Below the pieces are notes generated by a model. That model made no database searches. It saw only the letters and a list, made by a program, of their open reading frames with translations, and was not told the origin of the DNA. From Gibbula magus (Eukaryota > Mollusca > Gastropoda > Trochida > Trochidae), in assembly GCA_936450465.1 (NCBI GenBank), contig OW388292.1, positions 24,458,652 to 24,522,651 of the forward strand: 64,000 bases of DNA, read 5' to 3'. Shown in pieces: positions 11,906 through 24,182 of this stretch. Position 1 is the first letter of the stretch; each line of letters opens with the position of its first letter. The translations under genes were made by a program, and so were the position numbers.

Positions 11906-13188
11906 ACTTGAGTGATTTTTCTTCTTGCATGATATAAAAAGAGTCCTCCATGGAATTATACAAGAAAAGCCCCTTTGGACCAGTGTACTGATATGGAGAA
12001 AGCCCTGACAGGCACCAAGCATGTAAATGCCCTTTGGGACTGGTTGTTTTAAATAATTTTATCTTTGAAATGAGATAAGATGGCATCAAGCAGCATTGAT
12101 ATCATGTGATTATGACTTCTAGAAAATTCTGAACTTTGTTTTAATATAGACTTAGATTTTGACGTATTGTTGTTCAAGTACTAGTATTTATGATATTCTA
12201 CTTTTGGATATTGTTGTTTTTACGCAAACAAAGCTTTTTACGATCCCGTCCAGATTTGTTAAATTTGTTCAACGATGTCAGATTCAATTATGACACAAAT
12301 CCGTCCTAAGGAATATTTTTAACATTCAAAATACATTTTTCTGTCAATTATAAAACATCTTTTTCATCAATTTATCCGTCCATTTATCCCTCTGGTTATT
12401 CAAGAAGATTTGTTATTATACATATTGTATAACATTCATCAATCTTTCATAAGTTGAGAATAAAAATAATGATGTTAATATACATGAATGATCTGCAGGT
12501 CCTGTAAAGTAATACTTTATGTATCCTGTCATTAATGATTTAGTTCAGTAATTAGTCAGTAAATACCACTTTATTTTATCAATCCCTTAAATGTAATAAG
12601 TTTGAAAGTGCCATAAATCTATTACTGTATTATAGTCCTAATTTGTTATAGCAATATACACTTTATTTCTATTTCAATAATTTTAAGGATATTTTAAAAT
12701 TTACATTTGTCAATTAAAAAACAAAATTCAAAACTTCATCAGTTAGACATATCAGCATTCACAAGCAGTATTATCAGCCACATTGTTTTAGAATACCATA
12801 TTGTTAGGTATTTGTTGATACTTCCGTCCAATCTAAACATCAGAGAATTGCAAATTTATTTTCAATCATTCTTCTGTAATTATTTTTCAATATATAGGGA
12901 ATAGATTTTGAATAATACTTTTTGTCTTTTTTTTTTATCACTTTAAAGACATATTTACAAAGATAGAATAATCATTTGGTTTTCCAGCATCATTGTTAAA
13001 ACGGAATATAAGCATTATTAAAAATTTGGCATCACATTTCTAAAAGTGGAATTAAATCAACATTTTGACCAATGTCTACAAATTAATTGAGTCTTTATCT
13101 CGTTTTCCAATTTCTTATGTTTGCAGGTGTATTACACCTTGGTGTCTTATATAGGAGAACTAAAGTAAGAATAAATTATTTTGTGTTA

Positions 13189-13202
13189 GTTTCCATGGCA
13201 AC
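13189..13202 (+). promoter_or_regulatory. X-box-like RFX site
   Basis: GTTTCCATGGCAAC fits the 14-bp X-box consensus RYYNYYATRRNRAC at every position. No promoter is recognised beside it, so function is unproven. Confidence 0.4.
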
Positions 13203-16200
13203 TGCAGAATATGGAAACCAATTATCAGATTTATGTTGTTTATGAAAGACATATGCTTTTTCCTTTTTATTGTTGTCAAGGTAACATAAATCATCTAGAT
13301 TATATTTATGTTTTGCCAATCGTTACTTTTGAAATGATATTGTTTGCTCTAGTATAAAAAATACATTGCTTGTTTATACGTGTTGATGAATATAATTTGC
13401 ATTTAGATGTTTGTGTCCAATATATGCATTACTGCATAGATTTATCATTCCTACTTCATAGTGTTTATAATCGTCATCTCGTTTAAGTTTTTTGTTCATT
13501 AGATGAGAGACAATTTTGTTAATCCCGGTTACACAGTACAAATCAAATACTAGCATTAGTTAAGTTTACGCTTTTATCTTTGAATCCATTTTAAAGATTG
13601 GAGATTTGATAATTCATAATTCAAACAAGTTTTCATTCAAATTACTTCATTATTTCCAGAATAAAATGTATTTGTTGTTAAATAAATATTGTGACGGATA
13701 GGGAAAAAACATGTCATAAATGTTTAAGTTGGACAGGTGCATTTAATGTATCTTAAATGTATACTTACATTTGAATTACTATTACTCTGTTTAGAATTTA
13801 TGTATTCAGAGGATTAGATACCTAGGAAAAGCAGGATATCTAGTTTTCAACTTCTTTTTTGGGGAGGTTAAAACATCCTTTATTCACAGAGAACAAGAAT
13901 TGAAGCAGTTTCCACCTAAGAAGAGCAAACTATTTCAGAGTACCGTACAACTCATTTAGTATATTAGAAGAGTGTCCGATTATAGTTTTAAATATGGCAA
14001 TAATAAATCTGTGATAACGTCAAGGTACCTTGGCTGCGCTAGTAAATAGACACTAATGTAAGCTAGTAGAGCAGAATTTAATTTTTAATCTTACAATTCA
14101 TGAATTTCTGTTGCATAGTCATCAGCTCCGAGCATAGCAAGTGAAAGCTTAGAGTAAAAGAATTATTTTCAATTGTCATAAAACCTACTCTGTTTATTAG
14201 ACTAAAAGCATATGGTTTATTTTAAATGTTCATAATAGTTCATCCCCGACATACGTTCTTACTATCACATTCAGTGCTACAGCTTTAATATATAGATAGA
14301 TGTAGATGTATATTTTTTCCTGTGACACATTTTATTAAGAAATGTGTTTAGTGCATTTGTAACAGAACTGAAGTTTATCAGTGAATTATGTCCGTCCAAG
14401 TTTGTATATAAAAGGTTTGTTATATAGTGGGATGTAAAAAGTTATAAGCTTTACTTCAATATTTATTTAGAGTATTACATAACAAAAATGAAATAAAATA
14501 CTTTGGCAGAAAAATGAGGCTTTAGTAGATCTACGCATGTCTGGCATTGTTTTTACAAGTGATGTCTTGTGATATTTTTGATGACATTGAAAACATGTAA
14601 TAATCCTACGCAAAAAATAAGATTTGTTTTGTCGCCAAAATGTTATAGAATAAGCAGCAACTTTGAATGAAGGAGTAGTTTGATAAGTAATCACTGTAAT
14701 GAACCGGTAACCTCTGTAAACAAAGAGGAGGTAGGCAGGGAGCTAGGAAAGTTTGTCTATCAGATATTATATTTCATTTACACAGGGCTAATTGTCCTTA
14801 TATATAAATGCTCCAATGGATAAATGGTTGGAATATGGGTAAGAGGGAGATCTGAGTCCATGGGTAATTAAAATCGACCCTAGAATATATCATGGTGTTC
14901 ATTTACTCGATCCTGGCCAATTCAAATTATTCAATCACTGTTGAGCAGAGCTGTGGAGATGTATTGTGGTATCAATAATTATGATAGTTATCTAATTGAT
15001 ATGATATTGATACTTATTTTGGTATCATTTATGATAGGTTTTGTTAACCATAAAATTACTCTTTTTCACTAAAAAATTAGGGTTTGTAAAAATCTGTTAT
15101 TTTCCTTCAAAAGTTGTTATTTTAAAGAAAATAAGTTTTAAGTAGCATATTGTCATATATATTGTATTGAATCATTTCATTCTGAGATTTCGTAAAACAT
15201 AGTGTGTAATTTCTGTATCATCACCCCTCTATTAACGAGTTGTAATTCCTATAACTCAGCAACACAGAATGGTTGACACTAATCAATTCAGGAGATATTG
15301 GGTTATTGAATATAGCAAGCGGGAATCTAGTTGTAATCCAGGTGTTTACCTATTGTACATTGGATGTTATCGATATACCGGTTTGCAGTGACGACACAGT
15401 CCAAGATACAAGCTCCTTGGATGCAATTAATCAGTCATGGCCGCCAGGCTTCAAGTGCTTGAATCACTCCATTACATTCGTGCTAATTCATTTCCTTTTG
15501 TTATTTCTTTTATTTTATTTGTTTTATTGCTGTACATTCCAAAGTTAGATATATTTGTTCCATTTCTGATAGATGGCTGCGGACATCAGAAGGTATTTTT
15601 GTTCAACTTTGGTTTGCTTGTTTTTTTCTAGTTTATGTACAGTATATATATTACCTATATGTATCAGGATGGTGTAATCAACTTTGTTGTATTATACATA
15701 CTATTGAAATCAAGTGTCAAATCTTTTCATAGTGGAGTTTGTACATATTTGTAGGGGATTACTTAACATACTGACAATATATATATATGGCGTTGTTGTC
15801 AATTCTTCTCAAGCATTTCATACTCTGTAGTCGGTCTTCTCTTGTGAGAATTTTAACAATATAACTAATTTATTTCAATTTATTCCCTTCCTGGTATTTT
15901 TATGTTACAGAACTCATCCAGATAAACATTATATTGACATAATTCCTATTTAACTAATATGTGCTTTCTTTAAAGCATTTTAAACATACGGTAATACAAT
16001 TTGTTTACATTTCTTTAAAATAAAACTAAATGATCAAATTAATTTGACCAAATTTTACAATTTGAGGATGTACTCAATGTTGTTTGTCAAGGGGCAAAAA
16101 AAATCGAAAGTTAAGGTTGCAAGTAGTTTCTTGCCCGAGATTTCTGCAAGTTCATTAGATTTAGTTGTCTTTTCATTGGCTGTGATTAAAGAAATGAATG

Positions 16201-16632
16201 TAAACTTACGAGTTATTCCACAATTTCCACTGTATATTGGTGTCTTTGTTTCTCTGTTATAGTGCTCCAGAAGTCTAAATATTTTTAATCAAAAAAACAA
16301 ATTATTGTTAAAAGAATTTACTCCTGAACTGTTATACATGTGCTAATAATTTGTTGTGATAAGACCTATTATTGCTCACTGTTTTACAAGTGCATGTCTC
16401 GTTCATATTGACAATATTTTTGTACAAACAAAATTCTTTGTAAAATCAATACGCAAAGGTGTAGATTGGCTGTGAATCGTTACCACGGTGACAAACAACA
16501 GTGCTCCGAGCGAGTGACCGAAGGACAGACAGGTGGACGATCTGTGAAGTGCCTTATATGGAAAACATAGAGGTCAAAGGTTATCCCGAGCATGGCCATG
16601 GCCAATGAAAGGTCACTGTTGCAATGTTGGTC

Positions 16633-16638
16633 AATAAA
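16633..16638 (+). terminator. Candidate polyadenylation signal
   Basis: AATAAA followed by a GT/T-rich downstream element. It is one of several AATAAA motifs in the region; it was chosen for its downstream context only. Confidence 0.3.
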
Positions 16639-18108
16639 TGTCTGTGATTCTCTTCCTGTGTGCTTGTTCTATGTTCAACTGTCAATGAGGTCAAAGTGAC
16701 AATAAGTATTTCTCAAAACAGTTTATTTGGCTTTGATATGTGCCAAAATAGCATATATGTGTTAATAATTTTGCTAGATTGGCATATTCATCTCTGTATA
16801 CCAAATATATTGCAATTACTTCCTTTACAATGAAAATCGAACAACAGCCTTATACAAGTGAAAAGCTGAAATGACATGTCCTATTTACACATTTCCTGGT
16901 TATATGACAAATTAAACACAAAGATCTGACCTGTTTATATTAAATTTCAAAGATCACATTTGACTAATTTCTGGACCAAAATCACAACATTTAACCTTAA
17001 TACTTTTAAAATGTCACTATACCGAGACGGTAAGCATTAAATGATAATTTTCAGCAACCATAAGTACTTCTCAATAGAATATGGTCGTTGATAATGTTTG
17101 ACATTTGTGACTCTAACAATGGTGAGACAATTCAGAGATCTGAAGATTATGCATCCCAGGACTTAAACATTTTACAGTGGTCTTCCAGTCAAACCAATGG
17201 AATTAGAAGTATCTCATCTTGTTCCAGTCTTCAACAATATAACATCCCTGGGACTTTTCATTGGGTTGTGGTTCAGGCAGGCATGATTAGTGAAACCTTT
17301 CAACGACTTATTCTCCAAAACCAGTTGACATAGGAAGTTTAAATTTTCATAAGATCTCTGTTAAATGGAGACTTAAGTTTGTTCATTTGGTCTTGATCCC
17401 TCCTCAAATATTGGCATGGTAAGGGGGGTCTTCACTAAGAGCTTCATCCCAATAACTAGTAATGCTAGAAAGCTCAAATTTTGGAAATATGATATTTGAT
17501 GGATGGACACTAAACATTTGTAAATTTTTATTGCCCTACTCCCAAAAATAAGGATGTGGCAGGGGTGCAATTGCAACTATCATCAAATGTCAATACTATT
17601 GTTGTAATCATATCTGCTTTCAATTTCAAAGAAGCCCAATTTCATGCAATAAGTGGGATAATGAATAACATAAATCCTGATGAGCTACAGATCCAATGGC
17701 TCTATTGTAAGTTGAGAGCTCGACGTAGCCACTAAAAATGACACTGTTTTATTGATACATCCTCACCAACGACTTAGTTCAGGTCTTTGAAGGGCATTTA
17801 GAAGTGGCACACATAACAGGAAGATTTTCTGGATAACATTTTCTTTAATGTGAAAATAACAAGAAGCTGTTATTCAGAAAATCTTCCTGTTCTTAATGGG
17901 TTGGTTGTCATATGAAACTCACAGAAACCACAGCAACGAGACCGATTCCATAAAGAAAACATAAGAGCTATTTGCTGTAGTATATTTATTGCTTTAAAAA
18001 GCAGATATTCAGCAGACTAAATAGCACAATTGTACGCAGCCATCGTATACATCACAACACAAGCCGGACACATTATCTAGGAGGCACTTGGTTCTTGAAA
18101 CGTCACAC

Positions 18109-18122
18109 GTCTCCATGGAAAC
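18109..18122 (+). promoter_or_regulatory. X-box-like RFX site
   Basis: GTCTCCATGGAAAC fits RYYNYYATRRNRAC at every position. It lies in intergenic DNA between the convergent genes, away from any promoter I can see. Confidence 0.35.
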
Positions 18123-18489
18123 CTGTCCACAAGTTCATTTAGCTAAATATAAAAATCTGATAAAAGAAAACTATTTCACCGAAGATTGATGGTCATATAG
18201 AAAATACTGAAATTCATTTACCTTAATGTCAATTTATCAGAGAAAAAGTGAAAAAAAAGAAAGAATTACATTTAAAAACATTGCTACTCCATTACATAAA
18301 TAAAGTCAGGAGTATCCATGTGTTGTGTAAAGTGTAACAAAGGTCATATTCAAAGAAGCAATAAATGAATTAAATGTAAACAGAAAACTATTCCCTCATA
18401 CAGATAATGGTTTCTTGATAATTTGACTTCATTTGCTTTAATTCCCAGCCAGATAGAAAGACTTTAGGAGTGAAAGTGCTTGTAAGTAA

Positions 18490-19605
18490 TGATTTGACCA
18501 AGCTTGGGTTACAGCCAAGCTGGTTATAAGCAATGGTTACACCAAGCTTTGGTTACAGCCAAGCTGCTTATAAGTAATGATTTGACCAAGCTTGGGTTAC
18601 AGCCAAGCTGGTTATAAGCAATGGTTACACCAAGCTTTGGTTACAGCCAAGCTGCTTATAAGTAATGATTACACCAAGCTTTGGTTACAGCCAAGTTGTT
18701 TATAAGCAATGGTTAGACCTAGCTTAGGTTACATCCAAGCTGCTTATAAGCAATGGTTACACCAAGCTTTGGTTACAGCCAAGTTGTTTATAAGCAATGG
18801 TAAGACCTAGCTTAGGTTACAGCCAAGCTGCTTATAAGTAATTGTTACACCAAGCTTTGGTTACAGCCAAGTTGTTTATAAGCAATGGCCAAGCCAAGCT
18901 TAGGTTACAGTCAACTTGCTAATAAGCAATGGCCAAGCCAAGCTTAGGTTATAGCCAAATTGCTCATAAGATAGGGTCAGACCAAGCTTTGGTTACTGCC
19001 ACATTGCTAATAAGCAATAATTGTCAAGCCAAGCTTTGGTTACAGCCTGGTTGCTTATAAGCAAAAATCCATGTTTCGGTTACAGCCATCTTGCTTATAA
19101 GCAATGGCCAAGCCAAGCTTAGGTTACAGCCACATTGCTCATAAGCACTAGTCAGGCCAAGGCAAGCTTAGGTTACAGCCACATTGCTCATAAGCACTTG
19201 TCAGGCCAAGCCAAGCTTAGGTTACAGCCACATTGCTCATAAGCACTAGTCAGGCCAAGCCAAGCTTAGGTTACAGCCACATTGCTCATAAGCACTAGTC
19301 AGGCCAAGCTTAAGTTACAGCCAACTTGCTCATAAGCACTAGTCAGGCCAAGCCAAGCTTAGGTTACAGCCACATTGCTCATAAGCAATAGTCAGGCCAA
19401 GCCAAGCTTAGGTTACAGCCACATTGCTCATAAGCACTAGTCAGGCCAAGCCAAGCTAAGGTTACAGCCAACTTACTCATAAGCAATAGTCAGGCCAAGC
19501 TTAAGTTACAGCCAACTTGCTCATAAGCACTAGTCAGGCCAAGCCAAGCTTAGGTTACAGCCACATTGCTCATAAGCAATAGTCAGGCCAAGCCAAGTTG
19601 CTTAT
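18490..19605 (+). repeat. 44-49 bp minisatellite, about 24 copies
   Basis: The unit contains GGTTACAGCCAAGCTGCTTA, TAAGCAATGGTTACACC and AAGCTTT. Early copies (18490-18880) are about 44 bp, with alternating variants. Later copies (19080-19600) carry an extra AAGCC (CAGGCCAAGCCAAGCTTAGG) and are about 49 bp. The array lies between the convergent genes 1 and TAX1BP3. Confidence 0.9.
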
Positions 19606-20430
19606 AAGCGTTTGCTCTCCTGAACACTGCTGGGCTTCCTTTCACCAAGCAATGTTCACTAAGTTCAATCATTCTAACATTACAACCTTAGTTCATTGTG
19701 AACGGAGGCCCACAGTAGTATCAGAGTTTATTATACGTGTGACAGACACTGCATTTGAGCATCTTCTTTTGGATGACTTGACTTGTAGCAAGTCTAGACA
19801 CCTCACTTGGTTTCTGCCTTGCTTTAGCGTACAGCTATTCTTGACTCCACTTTCAGTCAGTGCTTCTAGTACCTTTCTTTCTAGATTTATTTTAAAACGA
19901 AAGGATTTGTAACCATGTTTTAAATAGTTTTAGCATGTTTCCAATTTTCATAAACTTTGCTTGAAAAGAATTTGACAAAGGCTGGTTGCTTGGTGACACC
20001 ACACTGCCAGACAAGACTTCAAATTATTTCTTGCAGTGATATGTCTCATATTTCCTAGGTTTCACTACAGAAAGTATTATGTTCAATATGTGATACAACA
20101 ACTATTAACCACTCTTCAAGACTGCACCAACTCCAAAAGCTTTTATTATCACTTTTTGTGATATGGCGTTCATATTGCTTTGCAAAACCTTCCAATGATT
20201 TTAATCACTAAGGCAAAAAACAAGTATGTACTTAGGTCATTTTAACCATTTGAAATAGAAAATGCCTCTCAGAATCTGACCTGGCTAGGTGGATTTGTCA
20301 AATTCATTCTGTGAGGACTAAAAAATTCAGAGATGTCCATCTATAGCTCAGGAATAGCTGTAAGATAGATGAAGGCATGAAACAAGCAGATACTTATTTG
20401 GTGATGGATTGCACCTCGTTCAACTTTACA

Positions 20431-20632
20431 TGCAAGTCATACCCCGCACCAATGTCCATCACTGACTTATTGAAGTATGGCTGCATTTCATTCACTTTTC
20501 TACGCTAGTGTGACAGCATGCCACATTTGAACGGTTATAGTGTGTGCTGCTATGCTGGCACAGAAGAGTGAAGGAAATGCAGGAAGCCTTAAATTAGCCA
20601 GTGATTGAGACAGGCGCGAGGTATGACTTGCC
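20431..20632. mobile_element. Foldback MITE (AAGGCTTAAAT family), copy 1
   Basis: The left end reads GCAAGTCATACCCCGCACCA and the right end is its inverted counterpart (GCGCGAGGTATGACTTGC). Inside the arms are CACTGACTTATTGAAG and CTTAAATTAGCCAGTG. About 200 bp long, non-coding. Related copies are at 21550, 29223 and 32700. Confidence 0.7.
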
Positions 20633-21549
20633 CAGGCAGCTGCACCTTGTGCAGAAAGATGACATTTGAGCTGTGCACCTCGTTTTAATGGACTCTAGTG
20701 ATAAAGAGTAAATATAGATATATATGTATATAAAGTGATGAAATTTAAAATCTATAAACATCTTAAAAATAAAGGGTAACTTTTAACTACAATTATCATA
20801 GTCTCAAATCTCGATAGTTTATTGACCTTTACAATTTGAATTTTGGGTAAAATTATCACTGACCAAAATTTATGTATGAGTTTACTGAATGTGAGGTAAC
20901 CGTAGCAATGGCTGTAAACAACATACATCAAATACACTTAACAATAGTTAAAATCTTACATCATTTGGAGAAAATTCAAGTACAGCATTGGAATATGAAT
21001 GAATAACCATCAAGAAAACTCAAAGTGACACATTTCAACTGCTTTCTTATTCTTTTTGTAACCAAAGTTGTTAAAATAATTGTCAGAATACATGTGATGA
21101 GGGCACAACAATTAACTGGCAAATACTCCTTTCAATATTAAAATAATTCAATGAATTTTAAATTAATGAAAATAAGACAACTAAACACTGACGTAAGATA
21201 AGAATCTGCTTGAGCATACCAATAAATATATAAGAGAAGAAGAATATACAAAATTGATCACAAAAACACAAAGACATTCACGTAATTGACATTTCAAAAC
21301 AATCACATCACCAACATCAAACAGAATCATGCATTTAACCACAGGTAAAACAGTTGCAATGTTGAATGCTGACAAGGAGATTACGGATGTATAACACAGA
21401 AAATGTGCGCAAATTTTCGCAAGAAGGACCTAAAACAGATTTCAACAGCAATTTTTACAATCTATAGATAGTGTTGAGGCAAGATATGACCCATTACATC
21501 CTGGAATAACTTATTTCTGCAATTAAAAACATTTGTTTCTCATTTCTTT

Positions 21550-21657
21550 TTAGAAACTGCACTGGAACTTCACAGTGTGCACTGATACGTTAGCACGGAC
21601 GAAATGCAGCAAGGCTTAAATTAGCCAGTGATGGACACTGGCAAGAGTTATGATTTG
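21550..21657. mobile_element. Foldback MITE (AAGGCTTAAAT family), partial copy
   Basis: Contains AAATGCAGCAAGGCTTAAAT and TAGCCAGTGATGGACACTGG, matching the right arm of the 20431-20632 copy. The left arm is shortened or diverged. Confidence 0.6.
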
Positions 21658-21659
21658 AG

Positions 21660-24182
21660 AGGGAAGTTGGGTGGCAGGCTAGAGTCTATTTTTATCTATT
21701 GCAAAAAATACATATATAATTTCTTTGTTATTTTTCGTTGTCACGTGTTGATATATATTTTGATTAAAATTGTCCCTTGTTTAAACAAATAAATAGTCTG
21801 ATTTGATATAAAGGTTAGATTGAAATTTTAACAAGAAAAACATTTAGATTTTGGATCAAGGTAACAATGGTCCACAAATGGAAGAATATTTTTCGTTAAA
21901 CATGACGAATTCGTTGTGAGACTTTATGTGCCATCGGATGAGGAAATGAAGCAATTTGTGCCTTGATCTGTACTAACAAAAGCGGAAAGACAAAATTTTG
22001 TTCATATGAATTTACAATTAGATTATTGCACATTTCCCCAAGTTGAAAATTTAACTTAAGAAAACATTACATCTTCACAAATGATTTAAAAAGAAAATAA
22101 CTTTTCTGAGAATAAAGTGAAGAAGAAACTCACAAAATCATGACAAAAATCTTCTTCTGATTACAATACAAAATAATCACAACACAAAAGAAACTATCAG
22201 CTGAGATTCAGAGAGGTATCAGAGAATTTAAACAGAAATCTGCTGTCAAATTACAGCGTGAACAATATCATTAAGAAAACAGCATAGACTTCAAATCACA
22301 CCTGGATATATCAGAACCAAATGAATAGTTTTTAATTTCACTTTCTTGATACACCCGTGAATTACTAACCTTTTTAGAGGCAGATACGGGGGGGGGGGGG
22401 GGGGGGGCCCAGAGAGTTTTGCATGTAAATTTGACAAATCCCACTGATCACGTGGAAATAATTAATTAGCGTTTACATCAAAGCACCATCAAGCACGGTT
22501 GTCTCAAGATCAAGATGTTGAAGTCAAATATAAAAGAGGATGAAACAAAGTCTCCATATATAATCAAAGCCCAGTACATGGCAATCAAATCACCATTAAG
22601 CAACCATTCAGCCATTTTCATCGTAACAATACTTCAATCAAAAACCAAATTAGACACGGTTGAATTCTTCACAGAACAAACAAAACACCTTCGTGAAGGA
22701 AAATAAATGAAAAACTATCATCTACAATATTATGGTTTTACACACACACTGGATATAATTAATGGATAGTTACAAAATTTTGGAGAATGAATTTGTGCAC
22801 TATATAGTTCTTGATAGGAATGTTCCACTGATAGTGAAGGTTGAAGTTGTTGCTATATTGAACGGAAAAGTTAAAGCTCAGGTATATACTAGATAAAATG
22901 ATAGATATAATATATGTCACTGAGAATACATGTTGATAGGGGAGATAGGAAGACATTTGAATATTGTGACTCATATCTTGTTTATCAAAATATTTTGCTT
23001 TGAAATATTGGTCTGTATTATCAAAGTGTTTTCAGTACTAAGAATATCCTAGGCAGACAATGTTACTGAACATTTAATAACCTAGAACATTTATAAAATA
23101 GATTCTGTTTATAAGATCAAGAACATAACACTAATAAACGAGTATCTTTTGATTAATATTGATCATCATATATATCATTTAAGATAAATTTCAATCACAA
23201 TATCCATTACATAGCTTATTGGAAATAAAAGAACTATGTCTCTACTTGATTCGACAAAACTGGTTTTATTAAGATGCGGTTGATTATGGTAACATAAGAA
23301 TTATTCTTTGGTGTTACAATAGATTTTAATTAAGTGTTATATACTTCATCAGATATGGTAAAAACAGAAAATATATCTCAGTTCGTTGTGAGAATCCTAG
23401 TCACCCTAAGTTATAACAGATTTGTCCGATCAAGTAGAGCCCCATAACGGTCAAGATGAAGCAAAGGGGGATAACTCTGTATGAGTAAATAGCTAAGCAC
23501 GATATGTAGTTATTGATATGATATTGACTTTCTGACTAAGTCACAAGTGAGACAGCACAAAATCTTGAGGAAAAGCGTTGTTATCTCCCAATTAACTACA
23601 TGACATTACTTAATGGTCATACAAACCGCATGTAAAATGATCTTTCTTTTTTTTTTCTTTTTCTTGTTCCATAATAAATTTGAGGTTATTATTTTATTAT
23701 GACCATATTCTGAGTAACAGATCTTTGTAACATGTCATGGATATTATCTTAAAATACAGAGAAAATTTGTTCTTATTTGTCAAACCTTATTGATACAAAA
23801 ATTACTTATAGATCATAGCAATATAAATTTAGAAACTCTGCAATTCTAAGAAAAATAGAATTAAATCACAATGGTGTAAAATATTTAAGGAAATAAAAGC
23901 TAATAGTGTGACTGCTTTGAAAATATATAAAAACGGAAGAATCTGTATGAATATTTTGATTCTCTTTCCTAGCGAGCACTGCCTTCAAATCAGTAACATG
24001 AAGTTTGCCAGGATTCTCCCTGAGTGTTGAATAACACTCAATGTAAAAAAGGATATCTGTGAACAAACATGCTTTCAAGTGCTGAGCTTTTACTAGTGAC
24101 AGCAACATATGGTATGTATTATCAAAAAGTGTCTTAGTACTATTGACAGCAACATATGGGTGTTTTTTTATTAAATACTGTC
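21660..24182. other. AT-rich region downstream of TAX1BP3 (probable 3' UTR plus intergenic)
   Basis: No exons are recognised. On the minus strand it follows the TAX1BP3 stop at 24183, so part of it should be that gene's 3' UTR. I could not choose a polyadenylation site with confidence. Confidence 0.4.
22388..22407 (+). repeat. Poly(G) tract of 20
   Basis: An uninterrupted run of 20 G followed by CCC. Such runs are prone to sequencing and assembly length errors. Confidence 0.9.

Larger units (their letters stand above)
10005..16660 (+). other. Presumed long 3' UTR of the upstream gene and flank
   Basis: No coding exon is seen after the stop at 10004. An AATAAA at 16633-16638 is followed by a GT-rich stretch (TGTCTGTGATTC, then TTCCTGTGTGCTTGTTCT), a good polyadenylation context. 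Earlier AATAAA motifs also occur (for example near 12459), so the true end may be much nearer the stop codon. The region holds two minisatellites and is otherwise AT-rich. Confidence 0.35.
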
